This document shows, piece by piece, positions 34,700-46,812 of a DNA stretch of 64,000 bases. Each line of letters opens with the position of its first letter. The first letter of the stretch is position 1. A program made the translations under genes and the position numbers. Below the pieces are notes generated by a model. The model was not told where the DNA came from, ran no database searches, and saw nothing but the letters and a program-made list of their open reading frames with translations. The DNA comes from Clusia tigrina (Eukaryota > Arthropoda > Insecta > Diptera > Clusiidae), in contig OV050030.1 in assembly GCA_920105625.2 (NCBI GenBank), forward strand, positions 176,281,315 to 176,345,314. Direction: 5' to 3'.

Positions 34700-35690
34700 T
34701 CAACAGCTAGCGATAATACAATTAATCATATACTTAAGATCTATGATATTTATATCTAAAATATTATGTTATACTTCTGCTAACTGCTGATCCGGTTGAC
34801 GGCTGCCGTTGACGGTATGGTTGTAGTGCTGCGCCGTTGGTTGTGGTTCTCGTTGTGGGTATCCTTAACTGGCAGAATATATATGAGATTACTGCAACGA
34901 TCACTGCCAGCGTTGGGATCGCGGCGATCCCTCCCTTTTCCAACGAGGAGTGCGATCAAAAATGTACCACTCGGAACGGTTTCCGGACAAAACGACACTC
35001 CATTGGCGAGAATGTGCCGCCGTTCAAAGTCTGAGTATACGGTTCGCATGTGGCTGTCTGGGTGAGTGTAGAGTAGACCAAAAATACGTAATCAGCATTA
35101 GCGACGTCTTCAACGTAGTTGCAGAAACGATTGCCCTGTATAAGTAAATTGTTCAATTCGCTGAAAAGCCGTTTGCCTTCTTTGAATGTCTGCTCATTGG
35201 CAATTTCCTGTCTCGTCCAATTTCCTCTAAAACTACAAGGGAGCCTGGTGTCATTCTGCATGCGCCGAACCATTGACTCGTCAGGGCTTGTGTGTCAATA
35301 TCCAATTGATTTACAGATCCTTTAGAGTTACTATCCAACTCGTTGGTTGCAAATAGCAGGTCATTATCCTCCTCCCCGTTCTTAGCCAAATGCACTACTA
35401 TGTATTTATCCAGCTCGGCGTTCTGCCCAATAATAATGCCATAGCAGAAATCATGTTCAATAGCACGTTTGTGGAGGTAATTTTCGTCTGATATACTCAG
35501 GAGTATTCTGCGTATCGCGCTATTTACAAAAATGTTAGATTTTGGAACTCGTTCAGCACTTAATTGACAAATAATTAGATTAAAGCACTGAACCACAACC
35601 CACAAGATCAGAGTGAACTTGCTACGCGTTGTTTGCTACCCCGAAATGACAAAGCTTGCTCGTTTCATCTGAGTCCCGCTATTATCGATT
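34700..35690 (-). pseudogene. Env-like ORF of family G
   Basis: A third ORF lies between pol and the 3' LTR. The start region near 35670 encodes a hydrophobic segment, WVVVQCFNLIICQLS, placed like a signal peptide. The ectodomain is in two frames (35153-35605 with FCYGIIIGQNAELDKYIVV; 34956-35273 with FKEGKRLFSELNNLLIQGNR and several Cys) separated by a frameshift near 35220. A third frame at about 34930-34850 has IPTLAVIVAVISYIF, a likely transmembrane segment, then a short basic tail. The layout signal, ectodomain, membrane anchor suggests an envelope-type glycoprotein. I do not recognise its family, and frameshifts disable it. Confidence 0.5.
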
Positions 35691-37420
35691 CCGCTTCCGT
35701 TATCTCACACCCTCTCTTACTTCCGTCAGATCCTGCCGCATTTGCTCTTAACTCGCAAAGCTCCGTTGTTTTATTTTGCAAGTCTTCTAGTTTCTTCAGT
35801 ACTGGCTCCAGATGAGCATCGCGAAACTCCGATATCACCACCCACTCGTCTTTCGAGAACCAAACATTATCCAGTGATTCCAAAATCAGGTCCGTTTACG
35901 CTAAGGGTTCCACCCGCACTTCCGCGGTTTCGCTGCATTTCGCTGGAACTCTCAAATAGGCTACCAAGAACACAGCTGCCTTACACATATACTGTACTAA
36001 TCGCTATAATAACTTATCTAATAAATATTTCTATTTCTCTAAATATTTAAATAATCATTATGGTTATATTATTATTACATTATCATTATTACTATTTTAC
36101 ACTAGCATCCACCATCAACCGACCTTTTATCTTCTTTTTTTTCTTACCATAATCGAGAATATCTAAATATCCTTGACCATGTATTTCCGTTGTCAATAGC
36201 ATGACCCAATTCATTTCTTCTCCTGGTTTCGTGTATATTCATAACACCTCTAGTGTGGAAAACCCCTCTATGAATGCATACGAGACATACAGGCACCCCC
36301 TCGGTATTAACACTACCCTATTTGCTACTGCGCTGAAGCTCCGTCAATTTTACGCTAGCTTTCTAACCGCTGTCAGCTAGCCTATGGCCCCAGATTTTCT
36401 CTCAATTAACACTTAACTTAATACACACAATACAAGCAAACTTTAGTCTATCTAACCTAATTTCGATTTTACTACTATCCATTCTCAACTAGCCCTCTTA
36501 GCTTGTTACCTACTGATTATTCTCCCTAACTTATTTTAGCTTAGACCAACCTGCCATATTAACTAAATATACTAACAAGACCCTTTCTAACCTCTTACTT
36601 TAAAACAACTCCATTCATAATTGTCCTACGACAAAAACCAGATTATATGAAATAATCCCGTTTGTGTCAAAACTTTGTCCATTGCATGACTATGTCTTTC
36701 ATCGCATACAATTACTTTTTATTTAAATTTACTTCTAGCCTGATATGTATATATCCATTAACGATCGTCTCTTCCTAGACCGTACATGGCTACATACATA
36801 CATTCAAGGCACTATTTTATCAATTAACCTATACCCATATTTCTTTAATATGCCTTTCTTCATTTACCCATACACTAAATTCCTAATTAAAGAACAGAAA
36901 AAAGATTTGTATATTTACATACAACCTACTGCAGTATTTGCAAAAATATACATACGTACATACCCATTCCTCTTAACTAGAATACTTACTTCTTTAAATA
37001 TACAGTCGTACATTCATTCTTTATCTTATACACATATATACATACTCGTATATATACTTACTTCACCAGCAGTTCCGCCGCTTGGCGTTAACGCTCAAGC
37101 GTCAAAATTCAGTGCATACACCGCTGTATGTATTTACGTACATATTCGAAGGTTTTTATTATTTACCCACGACTGTCTTATATGTTATTTAATTTTTTTT
37201 AAAATACGTGCAATGAACCCGTTTATTATTGTAAATAAAAAAAAATATTTTTCTCTACTGCCTTCATTCGGCAATAGTGTTTAATAAGCAGATTTTCATT
37301 ACGTCAATTTTACTTGCCCGAGTTTAAGCGGCACACTTTTACTGGCATTGACTCTCAAAATCGGCGCTGTGTGTATTATTTGATCCACACATGTACTTGC
37401 TTATGTTATTATTCTTGTGT
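35691..37420 (-). other. Region between pol and env-like ORF, copy B
   Basis: A minus frame at 35665-35883 reads VVISEFRDAHLEPVLKKLED, a short coiled-coil-like piece just upstream of the env-like signal sequence. The rest (35890-37420) is AT-rich with no convincing gene. It contains a single copy of the arm sequence (36905-37045) that is inverted-duplicated in copy A. Confidence 0.45.
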
Positions 37421-38740
37421 TTACACTTGTAAAACACTGTTAACACATGAATCTAGATAGGTGTGTGGTCTAACGTGGAATAATTTCAACAAATTATTAT
37501 GTAGCTTTTTATTTTTTCCCTTAATCGTTACGACTGTTGTAACTGGGCTTCGGATCTCTGCTACTACATACGCACCTATCCACACAGGTGAGAATTTGTT
37601 TCTCCTAGCCTGATTCTTCATGAGTACTTGATCACCCACGTTAAAAACGACTGGGTTTAGTACCTTGTTATAGGCTTCCCTGGCTACTCGTTTAGCGCTA
37701 TCCTGGTTTTCTCTAACCAATTCGTGCGCTCGCTGTAACTGATACTTTTGCACTTTATTCGGGTCATCAGCATTGCATACAGGCGCACATTTGCGCTTCA
37801 AATTTGCTGGCATGTTAAAATCAAACCTGTAGAGTGTTCTAAACGGAGTTTGCTTCGTTGATACATGCACAGTATTGTTGTGTACATGCATTGCAGTGGT
37901 CAACCATTGATCCCAATTCGAGCCGTCTTCCTTGGCAAAAATGCGCAAGTACTCGGCCAAAGGTCGATGACTATGCTCCAATGAGCCATGCGCTTGTGGA
38001 TGATATATGGTGTTATGTGCCATTTCTTGATTCCCAGCATTTTACACGTTTCTGAGAATAGTTTCGATACGAAATTTGAACCATTGTTGGTTATCAAAAC
38101 TTTAGGTATGTTGTACCGTGCTATAATTTCATCAAAGAATGCTTTGGCTACCGTACCTGCTTCCGCATCGGGTATAGCCACGCACGCCATATACTTTGAG
38201 AAATCATCTTGGAACGTCAATATGTACTTGTTTCCCGAAACTGTCTCAGGTAAAATACCTACAATATCCATATGAACCTTATCAAATGGTTGTTTTGGTG
38301 TTTCAGTTAACACCATTGGCATCTTTGTCAGCCTTGAACTTTTGTTGGCCTGACATTTTGGACAACTCTTTTTATTTTTCTTAATGTCCTTGAGCATACC
38401 CTTCCATCCGTATACTCGACTAATTCTGTCATGGGTTTTCCAGAATCCCTGGTGTCCTCCTAGAGGCGAATCATGGAAACCCTTTAACACAGCCTGGATA
38501 TCCTTTATATCCTCCAGCCATTCCACACTGCTGGCTCTTTGTTCGTGGGCATCTTCACCCGTCTTGCTAACATCTGTTGTAGCATCAACTTTATCCTTTT
38601 GCATTCTCTCGGCCTTCTCCTTATCTGACCGTGCTTTGGACCTCGTTTGCACTACTGATACTTTCTGTGCCTGCGGTACTCTGCTGAGTGCATCGGCATT
38701 CAGATTCTTTTTCCCCAGGTTTGCATATGATTTCAAAATC
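37421..38740 (-). pseudogene. Family G pol: integrase, copy B
   Basis: The 37900-38736 frame has the RNase H end (KKNLNADALSRVPQAQKVSV), the zinc domain (GFHDSPLGGHQGFWKTHDRI, then SCPKCQANKS) and the core Asp in HMDIVGILPETVSGNK, followed by TFQDDFSKYMACVA. The second catalytic Asp reads ITNNGSNF instead of TDNG. The 37421-38023 frame has GSLEHSHRPLAEYLR (catalytic Glu) and the GPY/F-type C-terminus (VFNVGDQVLMKNQARRNKFS, HNNLLKLFHVRP). Integrase would insert the cDNA. A frameshift near 37950-38020 and the Asp to Asn change inactivate it. Confidence 0.9.
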
Positions 38741-39767
38741 TACTCAGACAATTTGTGTCTGAACCTGGCTAGCCTAGACGTTTGGTCTTTCAAATTGGCT
38801 ATGCCTCTCAACGGCTGGTGATCAGTATATATCTTAAATGGGCGTCCTAGCAGATATGCCCTAAAATTCTTCGTAGCCCATACTATGGCTAGAAATTTCT
38901 TTTTTATTGTGGAGTATCTTTTCTCCGTGTCGCTAAGCGCTCTGCTTGTGAATGCTATTGGTCGGTCATTACCGACTTCCCCTTGTGACAATACTGCCCC
39001 TAATTCTTCATTGCTAGCATCAGTGGTCAACAAAAAAGTTTGCTCAAAGTCGGGGTACGCCAAATCAGTGGCGAGCTAATTATTTCTTTTAGCCTCTCGA
39101 ATGCTTGCTGACAGCTCTCTGTCCATTCGAACATTGCTTCTTTTCGTAGCAACTTATTCACTGGCAACGCAATTCCGGCTAGTCCTTCCACGAACTTTCT
39201 ATAATAGTTCACTAGTCCTAGGAATGCTTGCACTTCTTTTCTGTTTCTCGGAATTGCTAAATTTTTAACGCATTCCACCTTCTGCGGGTCAGGCAGTGCT
39301 CCTGCTTCTGAGCAACGATGGCCTAAATAAACCACCTCTCTTCGCAAAAATTGACACTTCTCCGTGTTCAATTTCCAATTGTGTTCTCGTAATTTCTGGA
39401 GCACCTTGCATAAGGGTTGCAAATGCTGCTGCAAGTTCTTCCCATAAATTACAATATCATCCAGATACACAAAACAATCTAACCCTTGTAAGCCTGTTAG
39501 CACATGGTTAATTAGCCGTTGGAAGGTAGCCGGTGCTCCTGTTAATCCAAACGGCATTATATTAAACTCATAATGGCCTAAACCGGTGCTGAACGCGGTT
39601 TTCTGCTTATCTTGGGTATCCACCAGAACTTGGTGGTAGCCACTCGCTAAATCAAGCGTAGAAAAATATCTACTATGCCCCAATTTATCCAGAATCTCTT
39701 CTATCCTTGGTATCGGGAACACCTGCTTGATAGTGGCGTCGTTCAATTTCCTAAAATCGACGACCAT
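38740..39767 (-). pseudogene. Family G pol: reverse transcriptase and RNase H, copy B
   Basis: The RT frame (39027-39767) has VVDFRKLNDATIKQVFPIPR, STLDLASGYHQVLV, GLTGAPATFQRLIN and CFVYLDDIVIYGK (YLDD catalytic), then VYLGHRCSEAG and FLGLVNYYRKFVEGLAGIAL. A break near 39060 leads to the RNase H frame (38740-39063): FLLTTDASNEELGAVLSQGE, STIKKKFLAIVWATKNFRAY, IYTDHQPLRG. The RNase H Glu-motif reads KKKFLA where EKEFLA is expected (as in copy D at 51440), so a key Glu is lost. Confidence 0.9.
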
Positions 39768-39776
39768 TCTCCACTT

Positions 39777-41290
39777 CTACTGACCCTGAGCACCTCCCTT
39801 CTTTGGTACCAAAATTATTGGTGAGTTCCAAGGCGAGATACTCGGTGAGATTATGTTATCTTTCAACATTCCCTGCACTTGCCTATTTACCTCATCTTTG
39901 TGAGCTTGTGGCAATCTGTATTGCTTCTGGTTTATTGGTGGTTGATCCACAATAGTACGTATTTCATGTTCTACCTCTGGTGTGTACGTCAACTGGTCTC
40001 CTTCCAGCAAAAATATGTCATGGAATGACGTACAAATGGCTTCTATCGATGCCTTCTCTTCTAAATTTACGCTTGGGTCTAACTTCAGTGATTCTAGCAC
40101 CCTCTCCATTCTTTTCCTTATATCTACCTGCTTAATCTGATTAACCGATCGATAATTCGGTTCTTTAAAATTATCATAACTAGTGAACTTAGGCCTAAAA
40201 TCTTCATCCATCAGGTAGTCCTTTTCTGCTGCGTTGAGTACGCAAGCGTACACCTTACCCTTGTCAACGTGCGTTATGGTTTCTCCCATATATACGCCCT
40301 CCGCTAGCTGCTGCTTGTGCAAAACAACAGTCCTAAGTCTCGTATTTACACGCATAGTAACTACTCTGGTTGATCTTATATTCACTACCTCCATACAATT
40401 CTTAACCCTATTCACGGTTCCTTCCTGCCAAGACTTTAACGGAAGAGTAAGGATTCTATTCTTATTATCATCATAAAATGATAACTGCTTTTCTAGCGCA
40501 TCCAGTATGGTGCGGCCCCAGAGATTATCACGGCCAATTATCCCATCGGCCAATTCGACTGCGTGCACTCTAAAACTCATGCCCTTAACTTCACTGTGCC
40601 CTATTCTGAGTGACCCCAGTGTCCTGATGCAACCTCCGAACGCTCCATTAAGTGTTCTTACATCCTTTGGGTTAACAACCAGTCCTTTCCGTAAAACACT
40701 GGATTTTACGAGGCTAGTGTCCGCCCCTGAATCTACCAAAAGCACTAGCTTTCCACTAGCAGCCTCGTTGCAGGGTATCTCGATGAAAGCATCTCCTACC
40801 CTGCTTACAACGAAACAACGCCCTTTTGACTCCAAAATGGACGCGTATCTACTTCCTAACTCTTCCAATTTTCTCCTCCATGCACCGCAGTTATGCCTTA
40901 CAATCCTATACTCCCTCAAAATCACCGCTAATACCTTAACTATACATCCTCGTACCACGTACGCGGCGATTGGCCTATACTTTTTAGTCTTCTTGAAACT
41001 TAATCTAAGTACTAGAATCACTACAGTTACCCTAATCAATACGCAATCAAAAATTTTCTCCCGGAGAGACTCTTGCTCCTCCGTAACTTGAACCATTGTT
41101 CTTACGTTGCTTGGTACGTGGTATTGGAGAGCCTCTTGCTCCTCCTTTTCCTGGACTGTACATCCTACATTACCAGTCACACGTACCTCCGGCCTAACTG
41201 TTGCTTCCTTTCTTTTGGCTTTCCAGTCTATTGGCCTCGACTGGGCCGCTGGAAGTTTCCCTGGTTCCTCTGTTGGAACTGCCTATCCCT
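39777..41290 (-). pseudogene. Family G pol: protease and linker, copy B
   Basis: A 467-codon frame has the protease loop LLVDSGADTSLV (about 40760-40720), flap-region GIIGRDNLWGRTI, a linker with KFTSYDNFKEPNYRSV, and the RT entry IRTIVDQPPINQKQYRLPQA and WNSPIILVPKKGG. It stops at 39777, one codon short of the RT frame, a recent-looking nonsense change. The frame opens upstream of its first ATG and overlaps the end of gag in the -1 frame (gag stop CAATAG, pol reads through as ATAGAC), consistent with -1 frameshifting. Confidence 0.85.
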
Positions 41291-43516
41291 GCACTCCGCA
41301 GCTCGATGTCCCATCCGACCACATGAAAAGCATTTCAATCCCTGTTGGGTGTTGCCTAACCTTTGTCCTCCTCTAGTATTCCAATTTGGCCGCAGCTGAC
41401 CATTCCCAGTGCTGAAAGGATTTCTTCATTGGTTATTCCCTTCCGTAGAATTGACTCTAGGACTACTGCCCCTACTGTCCCTTAAGGGTGGATCCGGCCG
41501 CCTCGTACCCGGCTGCCTTTCATTTTGATCCCATTTAATATCTATTTGGCACTGTCTACTTGCCTCATGACCATATGTTTGGCACTCCATACAATAGGGC
41601 GTATTCTTGCGTGTAATGCATTCATCCCTTGTATGACCTGGCTTATGGCAGAATGAACAAATGGGTTTCCTTGGCTGGAATCTCTCGACTAGGAACCCTT
41701 GGTCTCTTTCTTGCGGGACTTGATCCAGCAATCTGCCGAATCCCCTTGGGCTCCGCTACGGTACCGGCCCTACCTCTGCAGGAGAATTATTCCAACAGAT
41801 TCCACCTGTTGTCGCTCGCTGTTGGATTGCTTCTTCAGCGGAAGAGACCGCTTCGACTAATTCTGCCATACTCCTCTGCGTGAGATTAAGAGTATAATTA
41901 GCCAAGTCCCTATTTATCAGACCTGCCTTAAACACACAAATCATAGCTCGTTCTACTTGAGCCTTGTATGCCGCAACATTTCCTGGAAACTGCCTGTTGG
42001 CTTCTGTCTCAGCAGCGTTCCCCAGAGACTGGAGCCTTCGTCCCCAGGCTCTCAATTCCTCCCCTGGTTTCTGAGTTGATTCCTGTATTTCCCGTACAAG
42101 ACAGTTTTGCTTCAAATATGTTCGATTTAAAAGTGCGTATAACTCCGGCAGGGTGTTTACTGAGCTATGTGCGAGTATATCAAAAGCATCACCTGTGGTC
42201 CTTTGTCTAATACACTTTATCAAGTGTTCCCCTTCTGCTTCCGGAAGACTCTGTTGCGCTAACTCACAACCTTCTTTGAAGCGCCGTATCTCAGTTCTCA
42301 GATCATACAACTCGACTCCTGAGAACATGGGCACCAGCTTCTCCACCGCATGAGCTACTTCCAGAATGCCCATTTTATTTCTATTTGCTTGCTTAAGTTT
42401 TGATGATAAATTAGCGTTAACCACTGTGGGGATTTCCAGATTTTCCTCTCCCGAATCTGAGAGGTACTTAACCAGTGACGGACTCAAACTTATCAGTCTT
42501 CGACCGTTTGTTCCTATCGGCGAAATATTGTCCACTGTAATGGGACTTTCCTGTACCGTTACTGCTTCTGGCTCCTCTGGCGGATAACCCCGATTTTTAT
42601 TATTAATCGGACTTCCTGGAGAAAATGGCTCGACACCGATTTCCGATGCGTCAAATAAAAACTCCGCTTCACTTTCTTCAGTCAATATTAATGTAGGCTT
42701 TACCACACGACCTACCCCTTCCGGAGTTAAATACTCCGGCCAGCGAACTTCTGGTGGCAGAGCTAATACTGTCTGCGTTTGAATTTGAGAGGTTGAAGCC
42801 GATCTCACTTTTGCTGGCTTAGTAGTTGCCCCGATTCTCTTGAGCTCCAAGTTTTCCTTCTCCAGATGCGACGCGGCTTCCTCAGTTTCCCGGAGTTGCC
42901 TAGAAAGTACTCTAGTTTTATTTTCAAGGAATTCCGTATTTATCTTCAATTCTTCAGTATCTTTGAAGACTTGGAAAAATTTTTCTTCCGTCCGACGCTG
43001 TATAGTAGCTAACGCTTGGTCTGCTGCTTCCAGAGTTGACAGGTTTCCACCGTCTCTCGCTAATCTCCAGAGTACCTGGGCTTCACTCTTGCTGGTTGCC
43101 GCTTCCAATTGTTCAAACAATTTTTCTGCGAACAATTTTACCTCAGTTTGCACAGACCTAAGCTTGTCTCGAGCCTTGTCCTCCTGCGAACTAGGACTAT
43201 CCTCCTGTGCTTGCAGCTCCTCTAAATCCAACTTGAATTTAGTCAACCAGTTCCGTGTCAAACCGTTGACATGTAACGGGTAATCCTTGGTAAAGTACTC
43301 CTTGCCCCCACAACGGTCCTTAAACATTAACAACTCCTCGTTGTTGTTATTGAATACAGTCAACAAGGCTTCTAACTCCGTTATGCGCTTGCGGTAGTAC
43401 GCGCTGTTTTTCCTTGCTTTTCTATCCTTCCTACAATTTCTGATTCTCTTCTGAATTGCCTCGCTCTGTAGCTTTTCAGCTTCCAGCAATCTTATCGCTT
43501 CTCTTGGCGTTTCCAT
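41220..43516 (-). pseudogene. Family G Gag, copy B
   Basis: The ATG at 43516 opens a 586-codon frame. Residues 1-260 are charged and heptad-rich (YYRKRITELEALL, LRSVQTEVKLFAEKLFEQLE, LENKTRVLSRQLRETEEA), a likely long coiled coil. Then ALPPEVRWPEYLTPEGVGRV, an acidic/Pro linker, and a capsid-like region (KMGILEVAHAVEKLVPMFSG through GEELRAWGRRLQSLG). A stop at 41756 separates it from the nucleocapsid frame with CSFCHKPGHTRDEC and CMECQTYGHEASRQC and, nearer the end, a third knuckle CFSCGRMGHRAAEC-like. Gag forms the particle and packages RNA. Copy D retains the joint region. Confidence 0.85.
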
Positions 43517-44731
43517 AGACCAAACAAATTCTTATCTATGACGCCGTAATAAATGGTACAAACTCGTTTTCTTTCTATTTATAAATTTTATTAATAACCA
43601 ATTCTTTTTCTTTTATAAAAACCAGTTAAGGTAATTAAACTAACAAATTATGAATAACAAGATATTATTCTTATAGCATTCCACGTCTCCTGCATTGCTG
43701 TTCCTCCAATGGGCATACCTCTTGCCACAATCTATTAGCTTGTTCCCACGGCATAGGGACCTCCACAGTTTGCTGTTCCTCCAGTATTTTCCTCAAATAC
43801 GCCAGTCGCTTCCGTTCCCGCGTTTGTCGCTCAGTGCTTCCAGGTTAATTCCCAACTTTTGTTTTCTTTAAAAGCAAAGAGAAAAATAAAACAATTGTGA
43901 GTGCTTAAATTCTCACTCAACACAATTTCGTTTCCATTTATCCCTATTGTAATGCCGCGGAAATAAACTATATATCGAGATTATACTTATCCTAGTACAA
44001 CAATTATACTTTCACTAGCAGAAAAATCATACTTATATTAATAATAACAAACAAAAAAAATTTTTTTTTAAACATATTTCTGCTAATTCCGAGGAAGTTT
44101 TACAAAATTATTTCCAAAAACATTCATACCCAAAGAAAGAAATTTTACCGTAGAATCATACGCATTTTCATTTTCGTACAACGATATGCTTGCATGCTTC
44201 GTATTTTCAGTACGTAAAATTACTTTAACGTCGCTACGCAAATTGTAGTTTCCGAACTACATAAACTTGATGCACAACACGTGTTGTAAGCACTTGTTGA
44301 AGTAGTTTTGCCTCATACCCTAAGCTTATAATGTCAAATATTCAGATCAATTTGAAAATAATTAAAACAATTTAAAACAATATAAATGTCCCTATCGACA
44401 ACCAAACACAAACCCCTACAAAAAAAATCCTCACAGCTAAGACGACATACATAGACCGTCCGATCATACTGACGGTTTATGGTTGCCCATACAAAGCTGC
44501 GTGCAACAGCGCAAACGCGCCGATAGGTTGCGACTTCTTTGACCAGCGCTACGGCGCCTTCAGGGTCGCAGAAGTATCTACTTATTTTACGCTACTATAC
44601 ACTCTACGCACCATTATTTTTCCCGATGACATCCTTTTTTCCACAGTGTCCTTAGATGAGGTCCTTCGAATTCGTTGCAGGATGCCTCTCTGCTTCAGGG
44701 CTCCTTGCCCTGGGATTGCTCCAATAGGTCC
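43517..44731 (-). other. Family G 5' leader, copy B
   Basis: This untranslated leader lies between the primer-binding site and gag. Segments such as CTACGCAAATTGTAGTTTCCG and CACGTGTTG match the leader of copy D (55570-55630). No gene seen; small frames are not conserved. Confidence 0.65.
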
Positions 44732-44749
44732 TTTAGACCGGCTGCGCCA
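44732..44749 (-). promoter_or_regulatory. Primer-binding site, copy B
   Basis: On the element strand TGGCGCAGCCGGTC lies three bases from the LTR end. It resembles the tRNA-Ser-type site known from 17.6/297-class elements (TGGCGCAG(T/C)CGGT). It sets 44753-45231 as the 5' LTR and gives the minus orientation. Confidence 0.8.
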
Positions 44750-44752
44750 AAA

Positions 44753-45231
44753 TGTTGGGGTCCTTATCTGCTTGTCGGCGAGAGACGTCCTCTGGAATGT
44801 CCTGTCGCGGGAACCTGTAAACCTACACCACTTTGTTTCAAATAAAACTCACAGACACTTTTCGTTCAGAAGTCAAAATCACAACAGAGCTTTATTCTTA
44901 AAATACTAGTTCTTATATACTATTTACAAATAAACATTACAGTCTACGTCTTGACTTTTCTGGTGTTCCAGTTACGCAATTGTTATTTGGTGTCAGTTGC
45001 TCAAGCCAACTGACCTACTGAAAGTAAAAGTGTCGTCGGTGCATTCTAAATGCCCCTCGTCAGCTTGACTGCGGAACTGTGACACCCTAAAAGTTTACAT
45101 CATAATTAATGCATAAATACTATTCATTTACAATATTTGCACCCTGAAAGTATGTGCGTTCTTAATGAATTTAATAGGAGCCGGTGCTGTGAGTCAACTG
45201 CGCGTAGGTAGCTTGATTCTAACTCACAACA
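44753..45231 (-). repeat. Family G LTR (copy B, 5' LTR)
   Basis: 479 bp, TGTTGGGGTCC to AACTCACAACA. The part nearest the primer-binding site (CTTGTCGGCGAGAGACGTCC) matches none of the other four LTRs in the window, while the distal part is shared. Confidence 0.9.
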
Positions 45232-46812
45232 ATAGTAAATTTAAATAATACCTCGTACCAAATCTAACAAAAATCTGACAAACATCCACACGCCACTGCC
45301 ATTGCCAATACAGAGTCCACAAGTTCTAAATAAAATTTTCAACGAGAAACTTACATCAAACGAAGACGTTGCAATCTAACCGCGGAGGAGTTAATAAAAC
45401 TAAGTAGAGTTGAATTACTTATGTAAATGCAAATAAAATGCAAGTATGCAGCAACAATAACATTAACAGTAGCAACGGAAAATTTCAGCGTAAAGAACAA
45501 GAACAACATTAGCAGAAGGAACGGAAAATAGAGAAATAAAAATGACATTGTTTGAAATTATTAAATTTAGTTATAAAATTATAACCAAGTCAGAAGGGTG
45601 CTTACCACATATTAAAAATTACATATTTTTTAAAATTGAAAACACTAATGTTTGAACTGGCGACCGAGCAGGGACAGCGGTTTCGTGTGGTTTAATAGGG
45701 GGAAAAAGTAAATCTCGAGAAGTTTGAAAACCAAAACGAATTAATCGTACGATAATTGGGTTTCTAGACGCATCTCGAACGAAATAACTCCATAAGTAGA
45801 CAATAAAGAAAAAAAAAATCAAAAGTGAAAACTCCAGTAGCAAAGTAGTAACGGATCAGCGCAAAAGCAGCTAAGTAAAAACAACAATAAAATATTTCTC
45901 TACTTTGCGTAAGCCATATAATGAAGAAATATTACACATTTTAGGGAAATTGGATAAGGTTATTGTATTTTAATTATTACTAGGTTATTATTGTGTTAAG
46001 TATTCTATTAAAACAAATTTTGATTAAATTGTAAAGTTACTAGATTTTAAGAAACAGAAACAATTATAATGCCGGATGACATACTAAAGGGTTGTCAAGA
46101 AAAATTGCAAAATTTTAATTTATCCGATCCCACTCCCAGCACATCCTCCAGACTTGCTAAATTAACCATAATGGATCCAAATTTAGCTAAGCAGATAAGC
46201 GAACTGGTTATAGCTACGATAAATGACTTAAATAATCCTTTAACAGAAAATGATAACGGGGACAATCCCATAAATTTTAATAGTGCAAATGTAAATGAAC
46301 TTGACAGAGTGCTAGACAAAGAAAAGTGCTTACGAGACTTCTCAGGGAAAGTCTTGACGAAAGACAGTTGACCGTATTTTCACGATGTACGATCATATGA
46401 AGTGTACATCAAAATATTACGTCATCCTTCATACGATTGTTCACAAAAAAAAAAATGTCTAATGGTGCATTATTCTGATAAAAAGGACATTGGTACTATG
46501 TTGACGCAATATAACGATACTTTTTCAGCTTTTACCAAAAAATGTATCGGCATTTATCACTAATTCTAGATAAGGTTGATGGCTTGGATATTTCGGAAGA
46601 TGCAATTCGAGCAATGACCAATTTATAGAGATAAATCTCTAGACACATTTATTCGAGGAATAAACGGGGACCCACCGCAACTACTCAGCATTAGGGAACC
46701 ATCAACTTTGCCACAAGCCCTACAATTGTGCCAAAAATTGGACAATATGACGTTTAGATTGAACCACGCTTACAACAGTTTTAAGAAGGTTCATATTACA
46801 AAACCGCCGATC
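45232..46812 (+). pseudogene. Other gypsy lineage: 5' end with primer-binding site and gag
   Basis: This plus-strand fragment is unrelated to its neighbours. TGGCGACCGAGCAGGGAC (about 45659) resembles the tRNA-Arg-type primer site of 412/mdg1-class elements, so the part before it may be an LTR end. A 100-codon gag start (46069-46371, MPDDILKGCQEKLQNFN) ends RDFSGK, then broken frames continue with [40 protein letters not shown] and [14 protein letters not shown]. These are capsid motifs of gypsy Gag. The fragment ends abruptly at about 46812 against family G RT. Confidence 0.65.

Larger units (their letters stand above)
33834..45231 (-). mobile_element. Ty3/gypsy family G, copy B (two LTRs)
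   Basis: On the minus strand: 5' LTR (44753-45231), primer-binding site, leader, gag, pol, env-like ORF, polypurine tract, 3' LTR (33834-34340), 11.4 kb. The two LTRs belong to different subtypes, so they did not arise from one reverse transcription event. Pol carries stops in the protease-RT boundary and integrase. Confidence 0.8.

Noticed and set aside
36745..37284. 179-codon plus-strand frame
   Set aside because: AT-rich Ile/Tyr/Phe-biased, lies in the non-coding 3' region of family G, and the homologous stretch in copies A and D is not open.
40507..41091. 194-codon plus-strand frame
   Set aside because: Antisense to the protease and pol N-terminal region, whose DSGAD motif is clear on the minus strand.
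39296..43283. Many plus-strand frames of 60-190 codons across gag and pol
   Set aside because: They are antisense shadows of well-supported minus-strand gag and pol.
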